Shown here: piece by piece, positions 24,674-33,081 of the stretch
Layout: each line of letters opens with the position of its first letter
Numbering within the stretch: the stretch's first letter is position 1
Origin: a virus
Direction: 5' to 3' (one strand)
IMG/VR virus record: IMGVR_UViG_3300032954_000743
Location: 1 to 45,685 of that record
DNA: 45,685 bases
Position numbers and translations under genes: made by a program
Notes under the pieces: model-generated
The model's database searches: none
Seen by the model: only the letters and a program-made list of their open reading frames with translations
Told to the model about the DNA's origin: nothing

Positions 24674-27600
24674 ATGCCTGCCCTCGGTAACCGCGGCCCC
24701 ATGCCGGGGGCAAAACTCCCCATCCCGAAGCCCACAAAGACGCCCAGCCTCAAGGGGGTCACAGGGACCACGAAAGCTCCCGGTAAGCCCGCTGGTGGCG
24801 TCAAGGGTGCTGCCAAGGTTCCGGTCCAGCACGGCCACGCTCTTCTCAGTGCTCATACGTTAGGCGAAGCCGCTGGTGCGGTAGGCCACGCGGTAGGAGG
24901 CGCGCTGCACGCAGCCTATGGCGGGAAACGCACGCCGTATGCGGGCGGGACGGGTAATGCTCCTCCTGGTCTCGCGGTAGCGCGTCCTGTCTCCCCGAGT
25001 TTCGCGAAAGCCACCTCGAGGGATGTTGCGACGATGGGCGAGTTCCCATTCGTCGGGGGCTGGAAGGCCGCCCAGGCGACGGCTGCTCTAGCCAAAGGGG
25101 AAACGAAGCCCGCCAAAGAACTCGGCACGGGCCTGGTCGAAGGGTTGAAGCACGGGGCACTCGGGGAACTCGCACAGGGGCATCTGGAAGGCGCCGAGAG
25201 AGCCGCGCAGGAACATCCCGGGATGACGCTCGCTGAAACCGCAGGTGCCGTCAGCGCCGTTGGCCGTGGCGCCGGCGCTCTATCTCGTGCGGCGAAAATG
25301 GGTATCGGGCAGCGCATACGGTCCCCGATAGCGCTTGAGCCGCATATCAGCCCGGAGACCGCGATGCGTGGGGAAGCGCTGAAGTACCGGACGTTCTCCG
25401 GGGACTTGACACGCAAGGCTGTGCAGGTGCGGGCTGATCTTGCCCGGGAGCCGCTGCGGGACTCCAATGGGCATATCGTGACCATCAAAGACCGCGGTCG
25501 TAGCGTGCCGGTGTTGCTGCCGACTGCCAAGGAGGCTAAACGCCTTCAGGAGCAGCGGGCAAACTTCGCTTCCGCCCGGGCCGTTGGGATGCAGCGTGCT
25601 GCCCGTGAGGAAGCCGCCCACGCTGCGCTACAAGCCTCAACGGCACCAGGGCGTCTCCCGCTCGCCCTCAGGGCCCATATCAAACCAACGATCAGGGGCG
25701 CCTTGCGCCCGGTGCATGTGCAGGGGAAGATCATCCCGCTCTCAGCCCAGAATGTGGGCGAGCATCTGGCGCAGCTTGTCGCGTCCGGGACGATCCGGCC
25801 TAAGCACTTCGCTGAGGACCTCCAGGCCCACATCGATCGTATTCGTACAGCCGTCAACAACCCGAGCATGTTCCGCCACCGTGGGGAGCTAGCGGCAGCG
25901 GAAGGTAACCTGTCGCTTCTCGAGGCTGCCGCCTCTCATCCGTCCGTGATGGACCAGGCCGAGCGGATAGCGAAACAGGGGCGGATGCACGGGCGCCAGC
26001 TGAATGCCTACGACAAGAAGCTTGCTGAGAACCAGGTGTACCCGGCGGAGCAGCTCGAGCGGGCGAGACTTTCGGAGTACGCGCTGGCGCACATGGATGC
26101 TCGTCACAGCGATGCCGGATTCGTGGACCGGGACGGCAAACTGATTACCAATGCGGAGATCAAGGCCCACATGCGGGCACACGGTGTCAACCCCTCCGAG
26201 GTTGCCTATCTCCCCCACCGCATGGTGACCGCAGAGGCCAAAAAGTCCTTTTATAAGCCGTTTGTCCCAGGACGCCGACTGGTTGGGAACGAGCCCAAGC
26301 GGACAGGTGCGCTTTACAAGCGTGGTGCCACAGCGATGACGACCACGATGTTGCATGAGGAGCTCGCGAACAAAGCGACGACCCTTGCGAACGTCCACCA
26401 GTTCGACCGGATGGTTCGCGACCAGGGCAGGCTCCATCCGGCGATGGAAAAGGCCGCGATGGGCGAGCCTCTAACCCCCGCCGAGCAGGAGATCGTGAAA
26501 GGCGGAGGCTACTTCAACGCGAAGGAAGCCGGCCAGTGGGCCGACAAACTGGAGGAAGAAGGCTTCGGCCGGTATGTGCCAATGCGGGCCTTTGCCTCAA
26601 AGCTCAGCGCCGACGCCCAGAAGGGAGTCATGGAGGCTCAGGCACCCTCGGCGCTGGAGGATGTCCGATCCAAAATGCTGAATGACCGCATCGTCCATGA
26701 GGGCGACACGTCCACGGCCAGGAACGTTGTGTTGGTTCCCGAGGACTACGCCAATCGGCTCATGGCTCAGGCAGCCCCGGTCAACTACCAGCCCGTGCGA
26801 ATGCTCCAGATGCTGAACAACCCGTTCCGCATGGCGGTATTGGCGCAGCCACGATGGCTGACAGGGAACTTCATCGAGCCGTATTTCGTGAGGCTCCCGC
26901 TATCAGGGTCCGGGGTCAATATCCCCGGGCTGGCGATGGACCTCCGGGCGGGTACGAAAGTCATGAAAGAGCTCGAGAAGCAAGACCCGAAGGCTGCCGC
27001 GGAGGTCCGCAGCATCTTCTTCTCAGGGCGATTCCTTGGCGGTAAGCAGGCGACGGTAAGACGTACGACCTACGATGTGCCGGCTACCGCGTTCATGCGA
27101 AAGCTCCCGGTCGTCAAACAGCTCGGACACCTCATCGCTTTCTATCCGAAGCTGTTCTTCGCGTTCAACCGGGTAGCGATCGAGGATCCGACCGCTCTCG
27201 CCGCCTTGGGCAAACAGGCTCGCCATGACATTCAGGCCGCGACGGGACACTGGACGGAAACTGTGAAGCTTGGGGACGCGGCTGTAAAAGACGCTGCAAA
27301 AGGTCTTGTCAACACGGCAAACCAGCATCGGTACGCCGAGTACTACTGGGAACTGCTCGGCCAGTACGACGGGTTCAAACCCGCGCTAAAACAACTGATC
27401 CAGACCGCCACGCCCTTCCTGCCGTGGACCCTCGCGTCGTTGAGATTCGTCTACTGGACACTGCCGGCGCATCACACGGTTGCGTTTGCAGGGCTCATGA
27501 AGACCGCGCAGTCCGTCATCAAGGAATGGGAAGCCGAACACAAGGACTTCGGGAAACCATCTCCAGGGGAATTGGCGCTCTACCCGAGAAGCAAGAAGGG

Positions 27601-28114
27601 CGGCTACATCCCGGTGCCACGGTACACACCGTTCGGCATCTCGATCCCCGTGAGCCAGGGTCCTGCGAAGGCAATCAGCCAGGTTGAGGAAACCTTCCTG
27701 CCGCAAGTGTCGGGCTCGATAGAAGCATTCGCTGGTCGTGACCCGTTCGGGCGCCCGTTGCAGGTGCCGAAAACCAAGACCAATCCCAAAGGCGAACCGA
27801 CTGAAGCGCAGAAGACGGAGGCCGGTCTTTACTCGCTCGGAGAGGCACTGGTACCGATGGTCTCCCAGATACGAAGGCTGCGGGAGAAAGGCGGCACCGC
27901 GTATGGAACCTCCACGGTCTGGAATCCGCAGGTCAAGCCGGGTACCAACACGGGCATGAGCGCTTTTGAACGGACGTTCAACCCGTTCCGGCCGACCTAT
28001 CTGAAACCGCCGAAGGGCTCAAAGCCAAAGAAAACGCCACGGGCGAAGCTTGGCCCGGCGGGTGGTGCCAGTCTTGGCCCGAGTGGCGGGAGTGGCCTTG
28101 GGCCTAGCCGCTAG
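24674..28114 (+). CDS. Large internal virion / ejection protein (1146 aa)
   Basis: The ATG abuts the previous TAG. The N-terminal 150 residues are Gly/Ala/Pro/Lys-rich with amphipathic segments (LGEAAGAVGHAVGGALHAAY). Long helical regions follow to about residue 700. Around residues 720-980 there are hydrophobic stretches (NPFRMAVLAQPRWLTGNFIE, HLIAFYPKLFFAFNRVAIE, ATPFLPWTLASLRFVYWTL) that may enter the membrane. The tail is Pro/Lys/Gly-rich. No enzymatic motif is seen; a role in DNA ejection is inferred. Confidence 0.65.
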   Translation: MPALGNRGPMPGAKLPIPKPTKTPSLKGVTGTTKAPGKPAGGVKGAAKVPVQHGHALLSAHTLGEAAGAVGHAVGGALHAAYGGKRTPYAGGTGNAPPGLAVARPVSPSFAKATSRDVATMGEFPFVGGWKAAQATAALAKGETKPAKELGTGLVEGLKHGALGELAQGHLEGAERAAQEHPGMTLAETAGAVSAVGRGAGALSRAAKMGIGQRIRSPIALEPHISPETAMRGEALKYRTFSGDLTRKAVQVRADLAREPLRDSNGHIVTIKDRGRSVPVLLPTAKEAKRLQEQRANFASARAVGMQRAAREEAAHAALQASTAPGRLPLALRAHIKPTIRGALRPVHVQGKIIPLSAQNVGEHLAQLVASGTIRPKHFAEDLQAHIDRIRTAVNNPSMFRHRGELAAAEGNLSLLEAAASHPSVMDQAERIAKQGRMHGRQLNAYDKKLAENQVYPAEQLERARLSEYALAHMDARHSDAGFVDRDGKLITNAEIKAHMRAHGVNPSEVAYLPHRMVTAEAKKSFYKPFVPGRRLVGNEPKRTGALYKRGATAMTTTMLHEELANKATTLANVHQFDRMVRDQGRLHPAMEKAAMGEPLTPAEQEIVKGGGYFNAKEAGQWADKLEEEGFGRYVPMRAFASKLSADAQKGVMEAQAPSALEDVRSKMLNDRIVHEGDTSTARNVVLVPEDYANRLMAQAAPVNYQPVRMLQMLNNPFRMAVLAQPRWLTGNFIEPYFVRLPLSGSGVNIPGLAMDLRAGTKVMKELEKQDPKAAAEVRSIFFSGRFLGGKQATVRRTTYDVPATAFMRKLPVVKQLGHLIAFYPKLFFAFNRVAIEDPTALAALGKQARHDIQAATGHWTETVKLGDAAVKDAAKGLVNTANQHRYAEYYWELLGQYDGFKPALKQLIQTATPFLPWTLASLRFVYWTLPAHHTVAFAGLMKTAQSVIKEWEAEHKDFGKPSPGELALYPRSKKGGYIPVPRYTPFGISIPVSQGPAKAISQVEETFLPQVSGSIEAFAGRDPFGRPLQVPKTKTNPKGEPTEAQKTEAGLYSLGEALVPMVSQIRRLREKGGTAYGTSTVWNPQVKPGTNTGMSAFERTFNPFRPTYLKPPKGSKPKKTPRAKLGPAGGASLGPSGGSGLGPSR

Positions 28115-28203
28115 ATGCCGCCCGCAAGGACCACGAGGATCACTATTGCGAGGATGCCTCCGACGATGCCAAGGGCAAAGTAGTACTTCTCGGGCTCGGT
28201 CAT
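28112..28203 (-). CDS. Antisense single-transmembrane micro-ORF (30 aa)
   Basis: Read leftward, the gap between the two flanking genes encodes MTEPEKYYFALG followed by the strongly hydrophobic IVGGILAIVILVVLAGG, then TAG. Its stop shares the CTAG that ends the gene at 24674, and its ATG overlaps the CATG that starts the gene at 28202. Third codon positions are mostly G or C. No good Shine-Dalgarno is seen. The rightward frames in the gap give nothing similar. Confidence 0.45.
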
Positions 28204-29218
28204 GGCTCTAGATAAGCAGATTGTTGGCGAAGCCGCACGCAAGTACGGGATCGACCCCAAGATCCTCTGGGGCCTCTACGGGACTGAGACCAGCTTCGGC
28301 AAAAACGTCTCCACCTCAAGCGCCGGCGCGGTCGGCCCGTTTCAGTTCGAGCCCGCAACCGCAAAGAGCATGGGCGTCAACCCGTATGACTTCAAGAGTG
28401 CAGCCTTCGGAGCGGCACGCTACCTGAGCCAATATAAGGGCAGGGGAATCGGCGGGATGCTCTCTGCGTACAACGCTGGCCCTGCGGGGGGCTACCAGTC
28501 TGGGTACGTGAACACGACCCTCCAGAACGCGAAGACCTATGGGGGGGCGACTCCTAGCCCGATCCCTCAGGCGAAGCCCGTAGGAGCGCCTACAGCGGCC
28601 TCTACAAAGACGGAAGAAGTGGAAGCTCCGCACGCGAAGGGCTTCGAACAGCTCGGGAAGCTCCTAAAAGCCGAAGGTGCGCCTGCCCCGCTGACGGGCT
28701 TGATCCAGGCGAAAACGGAACCCGTCACCCGGACTATCCCCAGCACTGTCCCGAAGGCCAGCCCGCAGGACGAACCGCATCTCGCTTCGATCATCCAGGA
28801 GGCGGATCACATCAGCGAAGCGCACGTCCCGTACCTGTGGGGTGGCGGTCATGCGGCAAGGGTCCTGCCGGGCGGGAAGGTCACGCCCCTGGATTGTTCC
28901 GGTGCCGTTTCAGCGGCGTTGGGGATCAACCCGAAAGTCGCGAGCGAATTCGAGTCGTGGGGTGCGCCCGGGAAGGGCCCGCATTTGACGATCTGGGCGA
29001 AGAGTACGCATGTGTTGATGGAAGTGGACGGGAAATTCTGGGGCACGTCGGCATCGAACCCGGGTGGTGGCGCGGGCTGGATCAAACCGGGTGTCATCAC
29101 CCCGGAGTACCTGAAAGGTTTCACGCCCCGCCATCCTGCCTCAGAACAGGCCACGCCTACCAATGGAGGGAATGTCGTGAAACTCCCGTTGAGATCGGTG
29201 TTCGTACCTCATGGCTGA
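28202..29218 (+). CDS. Virion lysin: SLT transglycosylase plus NlpC/P60-like domain (338 aa)
   Basis: Residues 1-115 are a lytic transglycosylase domain: catalytic Glu29 in GTETSFG, then SAGAVGPFQFEPATAKSMGV and LSAYNAGPAGG. A Pro/Ala linker follows. Residues 195-310 resemble an NlpC/P60 peptidase: YLWGGGH, catalytic Cys232 in LDCSGAV and His270 in STHVLMEV. The pair would cut glycan strands and peptide stems during entry. The next gene overlaps its end. Confidence 0.85.
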   Translation: MALDKQIVGEAARKYGIDPKILWGLYGTETSFGKNVSTSSAGAVGPFQFEPATAKSMGVNPYDFKSAAFGAARYLSQYKGRGIGGMLSAYNAGPAGGYQSGYVNTTLQNAKTYGGATPSPIPQAKPVGAPTAASTKTEEVEAPHAKGFEQLGKLLKAEGAPAPLTGLIQAKTEPVTRTIPSTVPKASPQDEPHLASIIQEADHISEAHVPYLWGGGHAARVLPGGKVTPLDCSGAVSAALGINPKVASEFESWGAPGKGPHLTIWAKSTHVLMEVDGKFWGTSASNPGGGAGWIKPGVITPEYLKGFTPRHPASEQATPTNGGNVVKLPLRSVFVPHG

Positions 29219-29744
29219 GTACATGAAGAAATTCGCGTGGAAAGACGACGTGAGCGTGGACATGGCGATGACCGCTCTCGTCGCCTACCCGGACCTGAAC
29301 GATGCTGTGGAGTTCATGGCCGAACAGGGGTTCAGTATCAGCCCGCAGAACATGAACGCGATACGCAACCGCTGCATAGCCCCAGGTAGCCCGGTGCATC
29401 AGAAGTTCGTGGATCGCCAGAAAGAACTAGCCCCGCAGCTGGAGAAGCTGTATGCGGACAGGCTTCTGGATCAGGCGCGGATGAGTACCGCTGTCGCGGC
29501 GCTCGCGGTCGAACAGACCCGGGAACGCCTAGAACGCGGGCAGATACAGGATCCTTCACGGGTGGCTAGGGATTTGCAGCAGGTGGCTTCCCAGGCGGTC
29601 GATAAGCGTCTGACGTTGGAAGAGCGCCCGACGCAAATCGTTGAGCGCAGGACCCCGGATGAGATCCTCGCGAAGCTAGAGGCGATGGGTGTAGCGAAAC
29701 GTGTGGAGCTCGATGTGCCGGAAGCGGAGGTTGTGGAGGACTAA
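29211..29744 (+). CDS. Candidate terminase small subunit (177 aa)
   Basis: The N-terminus may form a helix-turn-helix (DLNDAVEFMAEQGFSISPQN, then MNAIRNRC). The middle (LYADRLLDQARMSTAVAALA) is helical, as in TerS oligomerisation domains, and the C-terminus RPTQIVERRTPDEILAKLEA matches tails seen in some TerS proteins. Its position 24 kb from TerL is unusual. An alternative is a DNA-binding regulator. Confidence 0.45.
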   Translation: MAEYMKKFAWKDDVSVDMAMTALVAYPDLNDAVEFMAEQGFSISPQNMNAIRNRCIAPGSPVHQKFVDRQKELAPQLEKLYADRLLDQARMSTAVAALAVEQTRERLERGQIQDPSRVARDLQQVASQAVDKRLTLEERPTQIVERRTPDEILAKLEAMGVAKRVELDVPEAEVVED

Positions 29745-29758
29745 GCCAAGGAGGCGGT

Positions 29759-30220
29759 ATGCCCGAGAACGGGACACATCATGCATCCAAAGGCGAGCGG
29801 ATAGCGCGCCTAGAGGCGAAGCTCGAGGATGCCGAAACGCTCGAGTCCCAGCTACAAGCCCAGTTAGACCGGCGCCTGAGCGCCTCAGAGAAGCTTGTGG
29901 ACGAGAAGCTTCTGGGGGATCGCAGGGAGGCCGACGCGATCCATAACAGTCTCAAGGAGGCGATCAGCAAGGTCGAAGAGGTCACGGACCGCCGCTTCGA
30001 GACCGCCGCGCAACAAGCGGAGCGCCGCGAGGGGCTCTTGGGTAGCCGTGTGGACACCCTGGATGCGCGCATACAGGCCCTCGAGAGGGGCGACGCGGGC
30101 TCCCGTGGGGTCAGACAAGGGATCACGGAGCTCAAGGCTTCTACGGTGGCGTGGGTGGGTGCTATCGCCGCGGTTGGGCTTGTGCTCCTGAGTGCCCTCA
30201 CGACCCATGTACTCGGATGA
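29759..30220 (+). CDS. Coiled-coil protein with C-terminal membrane anchor (153 aa)
   Basis: Residues 10-115 form a long charged coiled coil. Residues 128-150 (TVAWVGAIAAVGLVLLSALT) are a membrane segment near the C-terminus. The layout is common beside holins and endolysins of phages of high-GC Gram-positive hosts, so a lysis role is likely. AAGGAGG precedes the ATG. Confidence 0.65.
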   Translation: MPENGTHHASKGERIARLEAKLEDAETLESQLQAQLDRRLSASEKLVDEKLLGDRREADAIHNSLKEAISKVEEVTDRRFETAAQQAERREGLLGSRVDTLDARIQALERGDAGSRGVRQGITELKASTVAWVGAIAAVGLVLLSALTTHVLG

Positions 30221-30531
30221 TCCGGTTCCTCGAAACGATGTACGCGGGGCACCCGTGGTATACGGGCGGGGTGTGGGGGAACGTGTTTGTGATCCCTATC
30301 GCTGCGGGTCTCGGCTGGCTATGGTCCAGGACGAAGTTCTGGCCGCTACGGCCGATCAAACATGGCCTCGAGCATCTGCATGTGAAGGTTGACGAGTTCC
30401 GCCAGGAGCATCGTGAGGCGCACGAGAAGCTGCATCGTAAGCTTGACCGGCACGCGGAACTACACCGTGCGCACAGGGACGAGTTCAAGACGGTTCATGA
30501 GAAGCTCGACAAGCTATTGGAGGACAAGTGA
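30217..30531 (+). CDS. Holin-like membrane protein with coiled-coil tail (104 aa)
   Basis: The ATG overlaps the previous TGA (ATGA). Residues 17-38 (GGVWGNVFVIPIAAGLGWLW) are a membrane segment. Residues 50-104 are a His/Glu/Lys-rich coiled coil (EHREAHEKLHRKLDRH). The position just before the endolysin supports a lysis role. Confidence 0.65.
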   Translation: MIRFLETMYAGHPWYTGGVWGNVFVIPIAAGLGWLWSRTKFWPLRPIKHGLEHLHVKVDEFRQEHREAHEKLHRKLDRHAELHRAHRDEFKTVHEKLDKLLEDK

Positions 30532-30620
30532 GCGAAGAACTACCGATCCCCGATGAGCCTGCTCCGGGGACGGAATCACCCGAAGAACACGAGGGCGAGG
30601 ATGGCAAGGATGTCCGTTAG
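30528..30620 (+). CDS. Acidic micro-ORF before the endolysin (30 aa)
   Basis: GTG overlaps the previous TGA (GTGA), with TTGGAGG just upstream. It encodes SEELPIPDEPAPGTESPEEH and ends DGKDVR, with nearly one third acidic residues. It overlaps the endolysin start. It may serve mainly to couple translation, or be an acidic peptide with an unknown role. Confidence 0.4.
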   Translation: MSEELPIPDEPAPGTESPEEHEGEDGKDVR

Positions 30621-31089
30621 CGGCCTGAGTCCTGGGCATTGCAAGACCGCGACGAACCTCGCGCTCCAAGCGGCCGTCCTTGGCTACCACCAGAAAGCCC
30701 ACATCCACTACACGCAGGGCTCCCAACGCTGGGACGGGATCGAACACAAGCGCCTCGCGTGGAAGGGCGAGTACCCGCACTGGGCAGACTGCTCAGCCTA
30801 CGTGACATGGTGCATCTGGTGCGGGACCGGGAGGCATTTCGGGACCCGGGACATCGTGAACGGCGAACACTGGCGGGACGGGTACACGGGGACGATGCTC
30901 CAGCACGGCCGGCACGTCTCAAAGCCATTCCCCGGAACGGCGATCATTTATGGCCCTGGGACAGGCGAGCACACGGCGCTCTACACGGGCGGGGGTCTGG
31001 TTGTGAGCCACGGGAATGAGGCTGGCCCGCAGCTGATCCCGTGGAACTACCGCAGCGACATCCATTCGATCCGCAGCTACATCTACTGA
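30601..31089 (+). CDS. Endolysin, CHAP/NlpC-P60-type cysteine amidase (162 aa)
   Basis: The ATG at 30601 has GAGGG 5 nt upstream; longer in-frame starts lie in the acidic micro-ORF. The catalytic Cys64 is in HWADCSAYVTW, and His124 in GTGEHTALYTGGG. The N-terminal 55 residues may bind substrate. There is no signal peptide, so it depends on the holin-like proteins. It would cleave peptidoglycan peptide links during lysis. Confidence 0.8.
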   Translation: MARMSVSGLSPGHCKTATNLALQAAVLGYHQKAHIHYTQGSQRWDGIEHKRLAWKGEYPHWADCSAYVTWCIWCGTGRHFGTRDIVNGEHWRDGYTGTMLQHGRHVSKPFPGTAIIYGPGTGEHTALYTGGGLVVSHGNEAGPQLIPWNYRSDIHSIRSYIY

Positions 31090-31098
31090 GGAGGAGCA

Positions 31099-31344
31099 AT
31101 GAAGGTATCTGTCGGTGTGACATCTGTGATTGGCTGGCTCACCGCTCTACTGGGGTGCTTGCCGATCATCATCAAAAGCGTCGAAGAAGGCGCGGTCGCG
31201 TTCAACGGCCCCGAAAAATACCTGGCGATCCTCGGTATCGCCGCTGGGCTGGTGACCCAGATCGGCAGGTACTTCCAGGCGCATGCTCAGATCCGCTCAG
31301 CGGCGCCTAAAGCGGCTTCTACGGCCAAAACAAAACTCGGATGA
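31099..31344 (+). CDS. Holin-like membrane protein (81 aa)
   Basis: GAGGAGGAG precedes the ATG. A first membrane segment covers residues 9-28 (SVIGWLTALLGCLPIIIKSV) and a second, weaker one residues 43-56 (LAILGIAAGLVTQI). The C-terminus is basic and Ala/Lys-rich. Short length, two hydrophobic segments and position after the endolysin fit a holin. Confidence 0.7.
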   Translation: MKVSVGVTSVIGWLTALLGCLPIIIKSVEEGAVAFNGPEKYLAILGIAAGLVTQIGRYFQAHAQIRSAAPKAASTAKTKLG

Positions 31345-31640
31345 CCTACAGGCCAGCCCAACGCTGGAACCGACGCAGCACCCGCAGGATCCTCATTGAC
31401 ATCGACAGGAAGGTAGACCGGATCATGACAACCGTCGCTGAAGTCCAGGAAGCTATCGCCACGTTGACCGCCGACCTCGAAGCCGACTCGGCTGCTGCGG
31501 TCGCGGAGTTCGCGAAACTCGAGAAAGAGGTCGAAGAAGGCAAGCCCGCTACCGGGGAAGATCTCACGCCGCTGAAGGAAGCTATCGAAGCTCTCGATGC
31601 GCGCGTAAAGTCGGCTGCGTCTTCGATCCCAACCGAGTAG
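31341..31640 (+). CDS. Coiled-coil protein (99 aa)
   Basis: The ATG overlaps the previous TGA (ATGA). A basic N-terminus (RRSTRRILIDIDRKVDRI) is followed by an Ala/Glu-rich coiled coil with heptads (EVQEAIATLTADLEADSAAA). Similar small proteins occur at the ends of phage lysis modules. Function unknown. Confidence 0.55.
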   Translation: MTYRPAQRWNRRSTRRILIDIDRKVDRIMTTVAEVQEAIATLTADLEADSAAAVAEFAKLEKEVEEGKPATGEDLTPLKEAIEALDARVKSAASSIPTE

Positions 31641-31652
31641 CCCACCAGGGCG

Positions 31653-31928
31653 ATGCGTGGCCTGACAGCGGTCCAGTATGAGGTCGCTAGGCGTTGCGCT
31701 GCGGGGGAAACGTCCCGACAGGTAGGCTTGGCGATGTTCATGGCTCCCTCGAGCGTCAGGACGGTCCTCAGCGAAACGTACACGAAGCTCGGGATCGAAC
31801 ACAACCGGGACGCCTTGAGGGAGTTCTTGGAGGGGATCGGTGACCCGGAGGAGCGTATCCGGGAGTTTGAGCGGGAGCATGGGTCCCCTGAGGGCGCGGG
31901 GGATGTTCTTCTACTACTGGGGTTCTGA
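31653..31928 (+). CDS. LuxR/GerE-type HTH regulator (91 aa)
   Basis: Residues 4-60 show the GerE helix-turn-helix order: LTAVQYEVARRCAAGETSRQ, then FMAPSSVRTVLSETYTKLGI and NRDALREFL. There is no sensor domain. As the last full gene of the late operon it may adjust phage or host transcription late in infection. The C-terminal 25 residues are acidic. Confidence 0.7.
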   Translation: MRGLTAVQYEVARRCAAGETSRQVGLAMFMAPSSVRTVLSETYTKLGIEHNRDALREFLEGIGDPEERIREFEREHGSPEGAGDVLLLLGF

Positions 31929-31929
31929 G

Positions 31930-32007
31930 GTGGCTATGAGGAAGGAATGGAAGGGGCCGCTGGTGCGGCAGGTCAGGGAAGCTGGGTGGGAAGGCTCACT
32001 CGGGTAG
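31930..32007 (+). CDS. Truncated HicA-like N-terminus (25 aa)
   Basis: A GTG start follows the previous stop and gives MAMRKEWKGPLVRQVREAGW, then EGSLG and TAG. The run K-x-WKxxLxxxVxxAGW matches the start of HicA-like and small phage proteins that normally go on to a GHxK core. Here the frame stops, so it appears to be a remnant. It overlaps the end of the convergent gene on the other strand. Confidence 0.35.
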   Translation: MAMRKEWKGPLVRQVREAGWEGSLG

Positions 32008-32421
32008 CCTCCCGGACGACCGAAGGAACGACTGCATCTCTCGGGAAAGCGGACCAAGAACCGGATGCTCCCCGGCACCCGACCAGTGCTTGACTTCGCA
32101 GGCTGGCGCGGCCTTCTCGATCAGGTCTAGGGCTTCTTGTAGCTGGGACTCGGCACGCACAAGATCAGCCTCAAGCTGGTCGTTGGTTTCCTTGGCCGCG
32201 ACCATGAAGTGCTCACGTTCCCTCTCTGCTTCTTCTCGGGCGAGAACGGCAGCCGTAAGGGCGGATTTCTCAACGACCTCGACCCGCTGGGTGCCCGCGA
32301 CATGACCCGGATCCTCGCCAGTCCCGATCTCCACGGCGTAGGGACGCAGGCCCGTCTCCTGATCGACAATCAGCGTCCACTCCCTTGTGTCTTCGGCGGG
32401 AGCTACACGATCAGGAGACAC
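31996..32421 (-). CDS. Coiled-coil protein (141 aa)
   Basis: The GTG at 32421 is chosen because AGAGG precedes it and it overlaps the upstream gene stop. The N-terminal 50 residues are probably strands (WTLIVDQETGLRPYAVEIG). Residues 55-110 form a coiled coil with many Ala and Glu. It is last in the leftward operon. Function unknown. Confidence 0.55.
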   Translation of the reverse strand: MSPDRVAPAEDTREWTLIVDQETGLRPYAVEIGTGEDPGHVAGTQRVEVVEKSALTAAVLAREEAEREREHFMVAAKETNDQLEADLVRAESQLQEALDLIEKAAPACEVKHWSGAGEHPVLGPLSREMQSFLRSSGRLPE

Positions 32422-32671
32422 GGGGAACCTCTTTTTCCTTTTTCCGGCACTGCGCGAGCTTCGCTTCAAGCCCCGGAACCTCGGCCGCGCGTTCGCGGGC
32501 ATACTCAAGCTGACGCTCAAGGATGCAGACCTCGCACCACGGGCTGCCGTAGTTGCCGTGAACCCAATCAATCGCGCTCAGGTCCTCCCCGAAGCGGTTC
32601 GTCGCCTCGCGGACGCGACAGTTCTCGCATAGCGTTCCCGTCGCAATCTCCCAAGGCCGTTCGTCGCTCAT
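32411..32671 (-). CDS. Two-CxxC zinc-type protein (86 aa)
   Basis: CENC and CEVC, spaced about 30 residues apart, probably form one zinc site, followed by a helix (LERQLEYARERAAEVPGLE). ATG overlaps the upstream stop (ATGA). No known family is recognised. Confidence 0.6.
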   Translation of the reverse strand: MSDERPWEIATGTLCENCRVREATNRFGEDLSAIDWVHGNYGSPWCEVCILERQLEYARERAAEVPGLEAKLAQCRKKEKEVPRVS

Positions 32672-33081
32672 CGCTCCTCCGTTGGCTCTGAGGAAGAAAG
32701 AACACGGGCGGCTTCGGCCAGCGTCTCGTCCCAGTTGCGTACCGGCTTGCCTTCGGTCAGGCGCTCGGCTCCGTGAAGTAGCTCGCTGAGCGCGACCCGC
32801 GTCTCCCTGAGTGCTACGACCGCCTCGAAGTCAGAAGGCCCGAAATGCTCGGGGTATTCGCGCATTGTCTCCTCGTTGATGAGAAGCCCCATGTCGCGCT
32901 GGACCGCTTTTAGGGCGGCGTACAGGGCCTCGTCCATCGGGTTCTGCGCGGGGCCGCCTTCCTCGGTGCAGTCCGCCCTGTGCCGCTCGATGGCCCGCTC
33001 AAGCCGGTGGTAGGCGTTGGTCCACTTCGCCCGCTTCGCTTCGACCTCGTTGACGCGCTCTTGCTGGTCGTGGACAGTCAC
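32668..33081 (-). CDS. Helical hypothetical protein (137 aa)
   Basis: A GTG start overlaps the upstream stop. It is helical throughout: a basic N-terminal helix (QQERVNEVEAKRAKWTNAYH), then ALYAALKAVQRDMGLL and VALRETRVALSELLHGAERL. No domain is recognised. It is part of a tightly coupled leftward operon. Confidence 0.6.
   Translation of the reverse strand: MTVHDQQERVNEVEAKRAKWTNAYHRLERAIERHRADCTEEGGPAQNPMDEALYAALKAVQRDMGLLINEETMREYPEHFGPSDFEAVVALRETRVALSELLHGAERLTEGKPVRNWDETLAEAARVLSSSEPTEER

Noticed and set aside
28115-28183. Rightward 22-codon frame in the gap before the virion lysin
   Set aside because: It is rich in Arg, Pro and Met with no ribosome binding site and reads like the reverse of the membrane micro-ORF.
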